From the NCBI RefSeq assembly GCF_003583765.1, contig NZ_QXQA01000009.1:62001-126000 (forward strand): 64,000 nucleotides of DNA, in the 5' to 3' direction. The first letter of the stretch is position 1; each line of letters opens with the position of its first letter. Position numbers and translations under genes: made by a program. Shown here in pieces: positions 51,746-60,641 of this stretch. The notes beneath the pieces were generated by a model. It did not search any database and was not told where the DNA came from. It saw nothing but the letters and a program-made list of their open reading frames with translations. The stretch comes from Paenibacillus nanensis. GTDB lineage: Bacteria > Bacillota > Bacilli > Paenibacillales > Paenibacillaceae.

Positions 51746-52459
51746 TCAGTTGTCAAGCCAATCGCCATGATCCTCGCCTTCCCGCTCATCGCCGCCGCTC
51801 CACTCAATCCCCTTCATCGCTTCGCGGACAATGTCTCCAGGAAATCCTCTGCGCATTAAAAAAGACATCAGCTTCGTTTTTTTCTGTTTTAAATCGCCCT
51901 TTAACGAACGGCTTTTTTTCTCTGCAAGCCGCTTGGCCGCGATTAATTCGCTGTCTCGGTCCAGCTCGGACAACGCTTCCGCCGCAGCTTGCTTCGGCAC
52001 GCCCCTCTGCTGCAGCTCCTGTCTAATCATGAGCCTTCCTTTTAATCCGCTTCTAAGGCGGCTTACGGCAAATTGGCGCGCATATTGTTCATCATCAACA
52101 AGTCGCTCCGATTCTAAACGGTTCAGCGCATATTCGACGTTTTCTTCCATTAATCCCTTCCGAGCCAAATACTGCGCGATCGCTTTCCGCGTTCTTGGCT
52201 TCGCGCCAAGGTAAGCGACAGCCAGCACATACCCCTGATACCGCTCATCCTCATTGCGTATTTCGGCTGCTTGCGCGGGCGTAATCGTCTGTCCCTTCAT
52301 TAATCGGAAACGGATCATAATATCTTCATGCACGGACAGGACCGGCTCTTCGCCCTCCGTAAAGATTAAATAACGGCGCTTCTCTTTCCCGTCACGCTTT
52401 ACAGACCGAATCTCCCATTCCACTGAATCATTGGAAAGTTGTTCATTCACCGGTTTCAC
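51746..52459 (-). CDS. recX: RecA regulator RecX
   Basis: 237-aa RecX. It has tandem three-helix repeats typical of the family, for example RTRKAIAQYLARKGLMEENVE, QYARQFAVSRLRSGLKGRLMI and LMSFLMRRGFPGDIVREAM. It modulates RecA filament growth. It starts with GTG and begins 63 bp after the recA terminator, so it is co-oriented with recA but separated by that terminator and may depend on read-through. The C-terminal 15 residues are acidic (GGDEREGEDHGDW). Confidence 0.9.
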   Translation of the reverse strand: MKPVNEQLSNDSVEWEIRSVKRDGKEKRRYLIFTEGEEPVLSVHEDIMIRFRLMKGQTITPAQAAEIRNEDERYQGYVLAVAYLGAKPRTRKAIAQYLARKGLMEENVEYALNRLESERLVDDEQYARQFAVSRLRSGLKGRLMIRQELQQRGVPKQAAAEALSELDRDSELIAAKRLAEKKSRSLKGDLKQKKTKLMSFLMRRGFPGDIVREAMKGIEWSGGDEREGEDHGDWLDN

Positions 52460-52522
52460 CGCTTCCCTCGTAATCCTCTAACGCTTAGCTTCAGCACTAA
52501 TAACTTCCTTAACTTCGCGGTC

Positions 52523-52556
52523 AAAAAAACGTCGCCGCTCCCGGCGGGAGCGGCGA
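52523..52556 (-). terminator. Rho-independent terminator after recA
   Basis: Stem TCGCCGCTCCC with complement and a 3-base loop, followed by seven T on the minus strand (52523-52529). Confidence 0.92.
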
Positions 52557-52570
52557 TGATGGTTCCATTA

Positions 52571-53638
52571 TTATTCGAGCTCGAAATCCAATTCGTCTTC
52601 ATCTTCGTCTTCATCAGCGGAGAAGTTCGCTTGCGAAGCAGTAGCGGACAAATTGCTTGCGTCACGAATTTGTTTTTCGATTTTACCCGCAATTTCTTTA
52701 TTATCCTTCAAGTATTGCTTCGCATTCTCACGGCCTTGTCCCAAACGCTCGCCGTCGAACGAGAACCAAGCGCCGCTCTTCTGCACGATATCCATCTCAA
52801 CGCCGATATCGATCAAGCTGCCTTCCCTGGAAATGCCCTCGCCGTACATAATGTCAATTTCAGCTTGCTTGAACGGAGGCGCAACTTTATTCTTCACAAC
52901 CTTAATGCGTGTGCGGTTGCCGACCATGTCATTGCCTTGCTTCAGCGTCTCTACGCGGCGCACATCCAGACGTACGCTGGAATAGAACTTCAAAGCGCGG
53001 CCGCCTGGCGTAGTCTCCGGATTGCCGAACATCACGCCGACCTTCTCGCGCAGCTGGTTAATAAAGATTGCGATCGTCTTCGACTTCGCGATCGCGCCGG
53101 AAAGCTTCCGGAGCGCCTGAGACATCAAACGCGCTTGCAAACCGACGTGCGAGTCGCCCATGTCGCCTTCGATCTCCGCTTTCGGCACCAGTGCAGCAAC
53201 GGAGTCGACAACAATAATGTCTACCGCGCCGCTGCGCACGAGCGCTTCCGCGATTTCAAGCGCTTGCTCGCCCGTGTCCGGCTGCGAGAGCAGCAGCTCG
53301 TCGATGTTGACGCCAAGCTTGCTCGCATACAGCGGATCCAGCGCATGCTCCGCATCGATAAACGCAGCTTGTCCGCCGATACGCTGCACTTCTGCGATCG
53401 CATGCAGTGCGACCGTCGTCTTACCGGAGGATTCCGGTCCATACACTTCGATTACTCTGCCTCTTGGCAATCCGCCGATGCCAAGCGCGATATCTAGAGC
53501 AAGCGAGCCGCTCGGAACGGTCTCAACTTGCATGTGTGTTGATTCCCCTAATTTCATAATGGAGCCCTTGCCAAATTGCTTCTCGATTTGACGAAGAGCA
53601 TTATCCAAAGCTGCGCGACGATCCGCCAACCTACTCAC
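52571..53638 (-). CDS. recA: recombinase RecA
   Basis: 355-aa RecA. Walker [10 protein letters not shown] (67-75), the [19 protein letters not shown]alker B/L1 region, and [22 protein letters not shown] leading into loop L2 are all canonical. The C-terminus is acidic ([14 protein letters not shown]), as usual for the regulatory tail. It drives homologous recombination and triggers LexA self-cleavage. Upstream are a good sigma-A promoter and a LexA box, so it is SOS regulated; a strong terminator follows. Confidence 0.98.
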   Translation of the reverse strand: MSRLADRRAALDNALRQIEKQFGKGSIMKLGESTHMQVETVPSGSLALDIALGIGGLPRGRVIEVYGPESSGKTTVALHAIAEVQRIGGQAAFIDAEHALDPLYASKLGVNIDELLLSQPDTGEQALEIAEALVRSGAVDIIVVDSVAALVPKAEIEGDMGDSHVGLQARLMSQALRKLSGAIAKSKTIAIFINQLREKVGVMFGNPETTPGGRALKFYSSVRLDVRRVETLKQGNDMVGNRTRIKVVKNKVAPPFKQAEIDIMYGEGISREGSLIDIGVEMDIVQKSGAWFSFDGERLGQGRENAKQYLKDNKEIAGKIEKQIRDASNLSATASQANFSADEDEDEDELDFELE

Positions 53639-53661
53639 ATCCCTTTACGATTTATATTTGT

Positions 53662-53690
53662 ATGATACCTTATTTCCGGCAGGTTGCCAA
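53662..53690 (-). promoter_or_regulatory. sigma-A promoter of recA
   Basis: TTGGCA (53685-53690), 17-bp spacer, TATCAT (53662-53667) on the minus strand, about 25 bp upstream of the recA start. Confidence 0.75.
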
Positions 53691-53699
53691 CACTTTTTT

Positions 53700-53713
53700 C
53701 GAACACACATTCG
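53700..53713. promoter_or_regulatory. LexA (SOS) box of recA
   Basis: CGAATGTGTGTTCG on the minus strand, one mismatch to the Bacillus LexA/DinR consensus CGAACRNRYGTTYG; located 9 bp upstream of the -35 element. Confidence 0.82.
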
Positions 53714-53752
53714 CTATTTTTCCTGGTTCCATTCCTCCTTAGGCCCGTAGAC

Positions 53753-53789
53753 GTAAAAAAACCGCAGCAAAGTACTCTTCGCCACGGTT
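53753..53789 (-). terminator. Rho-independent terminator after cinA
   Basis: Minus strand: AACCG stem extended by wobble pairs to about 12 bp, loop GAGTAC, then a run of T (53754-53760). Separates cinA from recA. Confidence 0.75.
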
Positions 53790-53857
53790 CTTCCGATCAC
53801 TAGGTTCTATTATAACGCTGGGCCTACCATTTGACAACAGCAAATACGTATTTTTTC

Positions 53858-55105
53858 CTATTCCTTAAGCGCCTGCCACAACCGGTACATCGCCGCTTTT
53901 ACCGCCCGCAGTCTTATGATGGAGCGGCCACCGCTTAGCGTGGCCGTATGAACAACCGTCTCTTTTCCTTTCTCCGCGATTGCAAAATAGACGAGACCTA
54001 CCGGCTTGCCCTCCGCTTCCGCCGGTCCCGCAACCCCGGTCAGCGATACGCCGAAATCGGCATCCGCGATTAGGCGGACATTCTCCGCCATCAGCTTCGC
54101 TGTCGATTCGCTGATCGCCCCAGGCGCGTCCGGTCCTTCAAGCTGCGACATCGGAATGCCGAGCAGCTTGTTCTTCATCGCGTTCGTATAGGTCACAACG
54201 CCTCCTGCGAACTCGCCGCTGCTTCCTGGCACGTTCGTCACAAGCTCTGCGAACAACCCCCCGCTTATGCTTTCGGCGGATGCCAGACGCCGTCTTGAGC
54301 GTCTTAGAAGCTTCACGATCTGCTCCTCGATCGGTATGTCCTCCTGCGCGTATAGATGCTCGCCGACTCTAGCGCGGATGAGATCCACGGTCGCATCGAT
54401 TTTTGCATTCGCCTCTTCCGCGTTGGCCGCTTTGGTGGATACGCGAATCGAAACCTCGCCTTCCTTGGCGTACGGCGCGATCGTCGGATCATGCTGCCCG
54501 TCTATCAGATCCAGCAGCTTCGCCTCCAGATTGGATTCCCCGATGCCGGCGAACTTCAGAAGCCTGGAGAAAAGCGGCTTTTCATCGCCCAGCATGGAGC
54601 GCAGCCACTCCTGGCCCGGTCCTTCCAGCATCGGCTTCATCTCCTTCGGAGGACCCGGAAGCAGCATGTACAAGGTGCCATCCGCCTTAAGCGCGTTCCC
54701 GACCGCTAGCCCCGTCGCATTATGAAGAGCCTCTGATCCTTCGATCATAAGCGCTTGTCTCCGGTTGCTCTCGACCATCGCCATGCCCCGCGACGTGAAC
54801 AGCTCTTCAATCGTCTTCATCGAAGGCTCATGAAGAATCAGCTTCCGGTTCAAATAATCGGCGAGCACATCCTTCGTCAAATCATCCTGCGTCGGCCCAA
54901 GCCCGCCTGTAAATAATAGAAGGTCGGCTCTGCTTCTGCCGATCTCGATTGCTTGGCGCAGCCGAGCCGCGTTATCGCCGACTACCGTTTGAAAGTAGAC
55001 GTCGATGCCCAATTCCGCCAGCTTCTGAGAGATGGCCTGCGCATTCGTATTGACAATCTGCCCTAACAACAGCTCGGTTCCGACCGCAATAATTTCAGCT
55101 TTCAT
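53858..55105 (-). CDS. cinA: CinA-family competence/damage-inducible protein
   Basis: 415-aa CinA with both domains: the N-terminal MoCF-biosynthesis/COG1058 domain (MKAEIIAVGTELLLGQI, LLFTGGLGPTQDDLTK) and the C-terminal PncC-type nicotinamide-nucleotide amidase domain (LASAESISGGLFAE, SGEFAGGVVTYTNAMK, GVSLTGVAGPAE). The family hydrolyses NMN and ADP-ribose-like compounds and is tied to competence and RecA. The ATG at 55105 has GGAGAAAGGAG upstream and gives the standard N-terminus; the frame extending to 55189 is rejected. Confidence 0.95.
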   Translation of the reverse strand: MKAEIIAVGTELLLGQIVNTNAQAISQKLAELGIDVYFQTVVGDNAARLRQAIEIGRSRADLLLFTGGLGPTQDDLTKDVLADYLNRKLILHEPSMKTIEELFTSRGMAMVESNRRQALMIEGSEALHNATGLAVGNALKADGTLYMLLPGPPKEMKPMLEGPGQEWLRSMLGDEKPLFSRLLKFAGIGESNLEAKLLDLIDGQHDPTIAPYAKEGEVSIRVSTKAANAEEANAKIDATVDLIRARVGEHLYAQEDIPIEEQIVKLLRRSRRRLASAESISGGLFAELVTNVPGSSGEFAGGVVTYTNAMKNKLLGIPMSQLEGPDAPGAISESTAKLMAENVRLIADADFGVSLTGVAGPAEAEGKPVGLVYFAIAEKGKETVVHTATLSGGRSIIRLRAVKAAMYRLWQALKE

Positions 55106-55144
55106 GTGAATTGCTCCTTTCTCCATCTCCTGACAAATGACAGC

Positions 55145-55176
55145 AAAAGCACCCCCCCGCACACGGGAAAGTGCTT
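55145..55176 (-). terminator. possible terminator after pgsA
   Basis: Minus-strand AAGCAC ... GTGCTT with an inner CCC/GGG pairing, followed by TTTTG. Irregular stem, so only moderate support. Confidence 0.45.
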
Positions 55177-55195
55177 CTAACCTTTTCAAGCAAAA

Positions 55196-55771
55196 TTACT
55201 CAACCGGTATTAAATGTTTATTCTTGACGAAATAATCAATGCCGGAATAAACCGTAATCGCCGCGGCAACCCAGCTTGCGATCACATCAAAAGGGAAATC
55301 GATCAGCGCAAACGGAAAATTGTTAAGCAAAAGTGCAATGATCATCGTAATTTGGATCGCTGTTTTCCACTTGCCCCAAGCGCTCGCCGCCATAACGGAC
55401 CCCTCGAGAAGCGCGATTTGACGCAGGCCAGTCACCGCAAACTCGCGGCTAATGATAATGATGGCGATAAGCGCGTTCAGCTTGTCCATTTCTACGAGAG
55501 AGATGAGGACAGCCGCAACAAGCAGCTTATCCGCAAGCGGATCAAGAAGCTTGCCGAGATTCGTTACAATTTTGTTCTTGCGGGCAATATAGCCGTCCAG
55601 ACCGTCTGTGCTTGCCGCGATTATAAAAATTACAGCAGCGATGATCTGATTATAGGTAATTTCAAAATCCGAGAAGCTAAGTGAGCCCAGATCCATTTTG
55701 ATTAACAGAAAAAACATGATGACAGGGACTAGGAATATCCTTGCTAGCGTAATTTTGTTCGGTAAATTCAC
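55196..55771 (-). CDS. pgsA: CDP-diacylglycerol-glycerol-3-phosphate 3-phosphatidyltransferase
   Basis: 191-aa CDP-alcohol phosphotransferase. The catalytic signature (D-G-x2-A-R-x8-G-x3-D-x3-D) appears as STDGLDGYIARKNKIVTNLG with LLDPLADKLL. Several membrane helices are present. It makes phosphatidylglycerol phosphate, the precursor of phosphatidylglycerol. The start is GTG (55769-55771, GGGGAGGG site) giving MNLPNKITLARIF; this overlaps the rimO stop by 4 bp as GTGA. The longer frame to 55852 lies inside rimO and is not used. Confidence 0.95.
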   Translation of the reverse strand: MNLPNKITLARIFLVPVIMFFLLIKMDLGSLSFSDFEITYNQIIAAVIFIIAASTDGLDGYIARKNKIVTNLGKLLDPLADKLLVAAVLISLVEMDKLNALIAIIIISREFAVTGLRQIALLEGSVMAASAWGKWKTAIQITMIIALLLNNFPFALIDFPFDVIASWVAAAITVYSGIDYFVKNKHLIPVE

Positions 55772-57096
55772 GAAATTCCCTCCCCGGACAGATCGAATTC
55801 GTATGCGTGCGTAACGCGCACCTTCTGGATCGAACCGATCTCCGTACGGCAATTTGAAATAAACACTTCGCCGTCGATTTCAGGCGCGTCGTACATGGAT
55901 CTGCCGATATACACATCGCTGCGGCCGTCGTAACGCTCCACCAGCACGTCAATTTCTTTGCCGATATACTTACTGCTGTTGTCTCGCGACACCTGACGTT
56001 GGATCTCCATCAGCGTATTAACTCGCCACTCCTTTACGTCATCCGGGACATGGTTCGGCAGCCGTACGGCCGGCGTGCCTTCTTCGCTGGAGTAAGCGAA
56101 TACGCCTAAACGGTCGAACTTCATTTCTTTGACGAACTCGCATAAATTCTCGAAATCCTCTTCCGTCTCGCCCGGGAAGCCGACGATTAAGCTTGTGCGA
56201 AGCGCCACATCAGGAATGGCAGCCCGGATTTTGGCGACCAGCTCGCGCGTATCGCGCTGGCGGCCCGGTCTGCGCATCCGTTTCAAGATGCTGTCCTCGC
56301 TGTGCTGCAGCGGCATATCGATGTATTTGCAAATTTTCGGATTGGCTGCAATCGTTTCAATGAGCTCATCCGTAAAAAATCCCGGATAAGCGTAATGCAG
56401 CCTCACCCATGCGATGCCTTCCACCTCGCTGACGCGATTAAGCAGCTCAGGAAGCATAAACCGGTCATACAGATCGGTTCCATAATTTGTGGAGTCCTGC
56501 GCAATCAGGCTGATCTCCTTCACGCCTTGAGCGGCAAGCCCTTGCACCTCCGCGACGATCGATTCGATCGAGCGGCTGCGGAAGCTGCCCCTCATCATCG
56601 GAATGCTGCAAAACGTACATGCGTTATCGCAGCCTTCCGCGATTTTTACGTAAGCCGTATAGCGCGGGGTCGTCACTAGTCGAGGAAGCTGCTGCTCATA
56701 GTTAAAGACGGGATTGCCGACACGGATCGGCTTCTTCCCGCGCAGCGCTTCATCGACAATGTCATTAATGTTATGGAAGTCGCCTGTTCCGACGACGCCG
56801 TCGATTTCCGGCATCTCCTCCATGAGCTGCTGCTTATACCGCTGCGTTAGACAGCCCGAAACGATCAACGCTTTCAGTCGTCCCGTTTCCTTCAAATCCG
56901 CCATTTCCAAAATCGTATTTACCGACTCTTCTTTGGCCGCATCGATAAAACCGCAAGTATTCACAATGATGACTGTCGCTTCATCCGGCTCATCCACCAA
57001 TCGATAGCCGCGTTCATGAATCAATCCCGACATAATTTCGGAATCGACTAGGTTTTTCTCACAGCCTAACGTAACAACCTTCACTCGTTCTGTCAT
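55768..57096 (-). CDS. rimO: ribosomal protein S12 methylthiotransferase
   Basis: 442-aa methylthiotransferase of the RimO branch: N-terminal cluster Cys in VVTLGCEKNLVDSE and IIVNTCGFIDAAKEE and VSGCLTQRY, radical-SAM CxxxCxxC in IAEGCDNACTFCSIPMMRG, and a C-terminal TRAM domain. It methylthiolates an aspartate of ribosomal protein S12. The NACTFCSIP form and the position before pgsA distinguish it from MiaB, also present at 42.4-44.0 kb. Confidence 0.96.
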   Translation of the reverse strand: MTERVKVVTLGCEKNLVDSEIMSGLIHERGYRLVDEPDEATVIIVNTCGFIDAAKEESVNTILEMADLKETGRLKALIVSGCLTQRYKQQLMEEMPEIDGVVGTGDFHNINDIVDEALRGKKPIRVGNPVFNYEQQLPRLVTTPRYTAYVKIAEGCDNACTFCSIPMMRGSFRSRSIESIVAEVQGLAAQGVKEISLIAQDSTNYGTDLYDRFMLPELLNRVSEVEGIAWVRLHYAYPGFFTDELIETIAANPKICKYIDMPLQHSEDSILKRMRRPGRQRDTRELVAKIRAAIPDVALRTSLIVGFPGETEEDFENLCEFVKEMKFDRLGVFAYSSEEGTPAVRLPNHVPDDVKEWRVNTLMEIQRQVSRDNSSKYIGKEIDVLVERYDGRSDVYIGRSMYDAPEIDGEVFISNCRTEIGSIQKVRVTHAYEFDLSGEGIS

Positions 57097-57135
57097 GTAT
57101 GTAATTCAAATCCCTTCTATCCTGTGTTCCCGGCA

Positions 57136-57627
57136 TTACCGATAATTCGTAAATTGCAGCTCCACAGGCAGATCCGCTCCGCGAAGCAAGGCGATTACCG
57201 CCTGCAGATCGTCGCGGCTTTTCCCCGTTACTCGAATTTGATCGCCTTGAATTTGGCTTTTTACTTTGAGCTTGGAATCACGAATGAGCGTGTTGATCTT
57301 TTTGGCGACATCCTGCTCAATGCCTTGCCTCAGCTTAATCCGCTGTCTGACAGTCCCGCCCGATGCCCCTTCAATCTTGCCGTAATCCATATTTTTGATG
57401 GGGACTCCGCGCTTGATCATTTTGGATTGCAAAATGTCAATGACACTTTTCAGCTTATACTCGTCGTCGGATCCGACGACCAGTTCTTCCTTCTCAAGAG
57501 CAATACTGCTCTTGCTGCCTTTGAAGTCAAAACGCGTCTCGATTTCACGTTCGGCCTGCGTAATCGCATTAGACAGCTCCTGCATATCCACCTTCGACAC
57601 GATATCGAACGAGCTTTCTGAACTCAT
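57136..57627 (-). CDS. yajQ: YajQ family nucleotide-binding protein
   Basis: 163-aa YajQ/UPF0234 protein with two RNP-like folds. It starts [20 protein letters not shown], includes [19 protein letters not shown] and ends [21 protein letters not shown] with NYR, all family hallmarks. Some members bind cyclic di-GMP or nucleotides; the role in Firmicutes is unclear. It sits between rodZ and rimO in the same direction. Confidence 0.93.
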   Translation of the reverse strand: MSSESSFDIVSKVDMQELSNAITQAEREIETRFDFKGSKSSIALEKEELVVGSDDEYKLKSVIDILQSKMIKRGVPIKNMDYGKIEGASGGTVRQRIKLRQGIEQDVAKKINTLIRDSKLKVKSQIQGDQIRVTGKSRDDLQAVIALLRGADLPVELQFTNYR

Positions 57628-57662
57628 AATCCTCTCTCCTTTACTTCAAATCATTCCATTCC

Positions 57663-58574
57663 TTATTCGCTGGTAATCGAACCCGGAGCCGTCGCCGACG
57701 GCGGCGGAGTTGACGCAGCCGTACCTTCATCACCGGCAGCCAGCGGATTCAGTAGCAGCTTTTTGGAGCTTGAACGGTCGCCGTCCGGTACGGGAACGCC
57801 GTTAATCGTAATCTCCGTAAAATCCGCCCGTCCTACGTTAATGTAAATAGGCCCGGTCAGATCATAGGTTTGAACGGCACCGTCCTCAGCGTTCGCGTAA
57901 TACAGCTTTTCCCCGCGGGAGTTCCCCGAGCGTACTTCCACCCAGTTCCGGCCGCCTACAACCTTCAGCTCAACCTTATGCTGAGCTCCGGCTGGACCTA
58001 TATCGTACTTATCCGCCTGGCCAACCTTGCTGCTGAACGTAACCGTTGTCGGCGGAGGAGTCGGGGTAGGAGTCGGCGTAGCCGTTGCCGGAGCTTGGCT
58101 AGGCGTATCCTCCGTAGGCGGCGGCGTCTGCGCATTGTCCGTAATATTGGTATCGTCCGCTTTGTCGGGTGTCCCGGATTCCTTGTTGAAATAGAAATAC
58201 CACACTAGCACAACGATCAGAATAAGGAAGCACCACATGACGAGGCTAAACCCGATTTTCCCAAGCCGATCCGAGCCTTGCGATTTCATTCGTCTCGGCT
58301 TGCGCACGGGGAGCGGCTCCGACGTTTGCTCGACCGCAGGCGCCGGCACTTCATGCTGATAAAGCCGCAATACTTCATCCGGATCAAGGCCGACTGCCTC
58401 GGAGTAGTTTTTTACGAACGCGCGCACATAGAAGGACCCCGGCAGCACGCTGTGATCGCCAGATTCAATCGCTTCCAAATACCGTTTCCGAATTTTCGTA
58501 AGTTCCTGGATATCGTCGAGGGAATACCCCCTCTCTTCTCTTGCCTTGCGAAGCAAAGCGCCCAAATCAGACAT
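57663..58574 (-). CDS. rodZ: RodZ-like helix-turn-helix membrane protein
   Basis: 303 residues. An N-terminal HTH_25 domain (LGALLRKAREERGYSLDDIQ, YLEAIESGDHSVLPGSFYVR) is followed by a basic segment (RKPRRMKSQGSD) and one transmembrane helix (about residues 107-127). A Pro/Thr-rich linker (TPTPTPTPPP) then leads to a C-terminal DUF4115 domain. RodZ links MreB to the membrane and controls rod shape; in Bacillus subtilis the orthologue is ymfM in the same neighbourhood. The C-terminal tail is Ser/Thr/Pro-rich. Confidence 0.9.
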   Translation of the reverse strand: MSDLGALLRKAREERGYSLDDIQELTKIRKRYLEAIESGDHSVLPGSFYVRAFVKNYSEAVGLDPDEVLRLYQHEVPAPAVEQTSEPLPVRKPRRMKSQGSDRLGKIGFSLVMWCFLILIVVLVWYFYFNKESGTPDKADDTNITDNAQTPPPTEDTPSQAPATATPTPTPTPPPTTVTFSSKVGQADKYDIGPAGAQHKVELKVVGGRNWVEVRSGNSRGEKLYYANAEDGAVQTYDLTGPIYINVGRADFTEITINGVPVPDGDRSSSKKLLLNPLAAGDEGTAASTPPPSATAPGSITSE

Positions 58575-58597
58575 GATAAGCCTCCTTCCCCGTAGGT

Positions 58598-59374
58598 TTA
58601 GAAATCATCCGAATAGTTGGCAGTAAACGACTCATATGTAATTTCTTCATCCGGCGTATTCCGCAGCTCCACGATAATATCGAAATGGCTGTAGTCGTAA
58701 TGAGACTCTTTGATAAAGATATCGGGGTGTTCTATCACCTTCGTGGAAGGCATTGCCATAATCTCCTGCAGAAGCGAGTGATGCCTCTCGTTCGAGCGTA
58801 TGGTACTGACGATTCCGTCTATAATAAAAATGTTGTTGGGATCCATCTCTTCCTCCGACAGCTGACTGCGGACAGTTTGGCGCAGCAGCGTCGATGAGAC
58901 GAAGGTCCAGCGCTTATTCGAGCAGACGCTTCCCGCGATAATCGATTCCGTCTTTCCTACGCGCGGCATCCCCCTCAAACCAATAACATGATTGCCTTCG
59001 CGTTTAAACACTTCTCCTAGGAAATCGACAAGAAGTCCAAGCTCGTCCCTAACAAAACGGAACGTCTTCCGATCATCGGAATCTCTTTCAATATATCGGC
59101 CGTGGCGCACTGCGAGAATATCGACAATCGTAGGCGTACGGAGCTTATTCACGGTAATGTTATCAACCTTCTGAAGCATCTTTCCGAGCAATTCTATCTT
59201 CTCGTCATCGTTGGTTTGCAGCAGCATGCCGCGCGTCCGATCCTCGACGCCGTTAATGGTCATAATATTCACTTCGAGCATGCCGAGCAATGAAGCGATA
59301 TCACCAAGCAGTCCGGGGCGGTTCTTATGTATTTTGTATTCCATGTACCATTGCTTCGTTTCCAATGCTGTCAC
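58598..59374 (-). CDS. ymfK: YmfK-like DUF3388 protein with ACT-type N-terminus
   Basis: About 258 residues. The N-terminal part (WYMEYKIHKNRPGLLGDIASL, INGVEDRTRGMLLQ) looks like an ACT regulatory domain. The rest is DUF3388 with a P-loop-like GLRGMPRVGKTESI. The start is set at the GTG (59372-59374), which gives VTALETKQWYMEY, similar to Bacillus YmfK, with TAGGA nearby; an in-frame ATG further upstream (59410) is the alternative. Function unknown; the domain pair suggests a ligand-sensing NTP-binding protein. Confidence 0.85.
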   Translation of the reverse strand: MTALETKQWYMEYKIHKNRPGLLGDIASLLGMLEVNIMTINGVEDRTRGMLLQTNDDEKIELLGKMLQKVDNITVNKLRTPTIVDILAVRHGRYIERDSDDRKTFRFVRDELGLLVDFLGEVFKREGNHVIGLRGMPRVGKTESIIAGSVCSNKRWTFVSSTLLRQTVRSQLSEEEMDPNNIFIIDGIVSTIRSNERHHSLLQEIMAMPSTKVIEHPDIFIKESHYDYSHFDIIVELRNTPDEEITYESFTANYSDDF

Positions 59375-59495
59375 CGTCCTAAACTTGAATGATAAATAGG
59401 ATAAGGGCAAAAATCAAGTGTGCGTTTGCATTCGTTTTCCATCTTCTTGTATTCTACAAATTTCGTCACAATCCTGCAAAGATCAAAACATTGCA

Positions 59496-59520
59496 GAAAA
59501 GCCTCCGCGAAAGGAGGCTT
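59496..59520 (-). terminator. Rho-independent terminator after ymfJ
   Basis: Stem AAGCCTCC/GGAGGCTT with a GCGAAA loop and T run (TTTTC) on the minus strand, 19 bp after the ymfJ stop. Confidence 0.82.
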
Positions 59521-59538
59521 CCCTGCTCGTTATAAGTG

Positions 59539-59790
59539 CTACGCTTTTTCGACAAGCTTGACCATCAGCTTTGAGATTGTCTTCCGGTCTTCTTGGTCCC
59601 CTACGTCCCAAAGCTGCTTCAAAACACGCTCTTCTTCATTTTTCGGATCCACTTTCTCGTCAAGGAAAGAACCGATCTCAAAGGCCAGATTCGTAATCGT
59701 CTCTTCCGTAAGCCCCATGTTCTTGCCTTGCGCTACGCGGTCCTTCAAAAAATGCTTCCATGTTTCGAAGTTGGTAAGGACAGTTGACAT
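59539..59790 (-). CDS. ymfJ: DUF3243 protein (YmfJ)
   Basis: 83-aa DUF3243 family protein, MSTVLTNFETWKHFLKDRVAQ and EIGSFLDEKVDPKNEEERVL being the conserved parts. Small, acidic and helical, no membrane segment. The start at 59790 has AGGAGG 9 bases upstream; a longer frame to 59850 has none. It is conserved between ymfI and ymfK in Bacillales; the function is unknown. Confidence 0.92.
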   Translation of the reverse strand: MSTVLTNFETWKHFLKDRVAQGKNMGLTEETITNLAFEIGSFLDEKVDPKNEEERVLKQLWDVGDQEDRKTISKLMVKLVEKA

Positions 59791-59894
59791 GCCTCTTCGC
59801 CTCCTAAATTGGTGTTGAAAAGAATCATCAACAGTCGTTATTTTGCGCACTTTAACGAACGTTTATACCTTAAAACAAAAATGATGCTCGAGGC

Positions 59895-60641
59895 TTAAGT
59901 ATGCCAACCGCCGTTCGGGCTTATAATTTGTCCGGTTATGTATGAGGACTCCGGCAAAGACAAGAAGTACACAAGCGACGCGATTTCATCGGCGGAGCCG
60001 AAGCGGCCGGCCGGTATTTCCTGCTCCAGCGCCGCTTTCTCCTCCGAATTAAAGCCGCTCATCATGAGCGTATCGACGACGCCCGGCGCCACGGCGTTAA
60101 CGGTCACGCCGGAGGGCGCCAGCTCCTTGGCCAGCGCCTTCGTGAATGCGTTCATCCCGCCTTTGGTCGTCGAATACAGCACCTCGCATGAAGCGCCGGA
60201 CATCCCCCATACGGAGGATACGTTAATGATCCGGCCGTACTTCTGTCCGATCATATAAGGCATGAACAGCTGCGTGCATAAAAACATGCCTTTCAAATTA
60301 ACCGCCATGACGTCATCCCATTCCTGCTCCGTCACGTCGGCCAGCATTCCGTAATGCGATATTCCTCCGTTATTGACCAGAATATCCGGGTAGATGCCGT
60401 GACTGTCCAGTTTATCCCGCATCCGCTTGAGCTGATCGCTCGAGCGGAGATCCGCCGAAATCGTCATGACATTGGCGCCTAGAGCCATACACATCCTGGC
60501 CGTTTCATTCGCGTGCTCATGCGATTCTAAATAATGAATGACAATATTAACCCTTTCCGCGGCAAAACGTTTGGCAATTGCGGCGCCTATTCCGCGGCTC
60601 CCCCCGGTAATTAATACTGTCGTCTCTTGAAGCGTCTTCAT
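59895..60641 (-). CDS. ymfI: short-chain dehydrogenase/reductase (FabG-like, YmfI)
   Basis: 248-aa classical SDR. It has the cofactor motif TGGSRGIGAAIAKRF, NNGGISHYG in place of NNAG, the catalytic Ser in INVSSVWG, and Tyr/Lys in VLYSTTKGGMNAF. It ends with the usual SSYITGQIISPNGGW. It is annotated in this neighbourhood as a 3-oxoacyl-ACP reductase-like protein; its real substrate is unproven. Its ATG overlaps the ymfH stop (ATGA, 60638-60641). Confidence 0.92.
   Translation of the reverse strand: MKTLQETTVLITGGSRGIGAAIAKRFAAERVNIVIHYLESHEHANETARMCMALGANVMTISADLRSSDQLKRMRDKLDSHGIYPDILVNNGGISHYGMLADVTEQEWDDVMAVNLKGMFLCTQLFMPYMIGQKYGRIINVSSVWGMSGASCEVLYSTTKGGMNAFTKALAKELAPSGVTVNAVAPGVVDTLMMSGFNSEEKAALEQEIPAGRFGSADEIASLVYFLSLPESSYITGQIISPNGGWHT

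Noticed and set aside
55772..55852. Longer N-terminus for pgsA
   Set aside because: It would lie inside rimO; the GTG at 55771 forms the usual GTGA junction and matches the family start.
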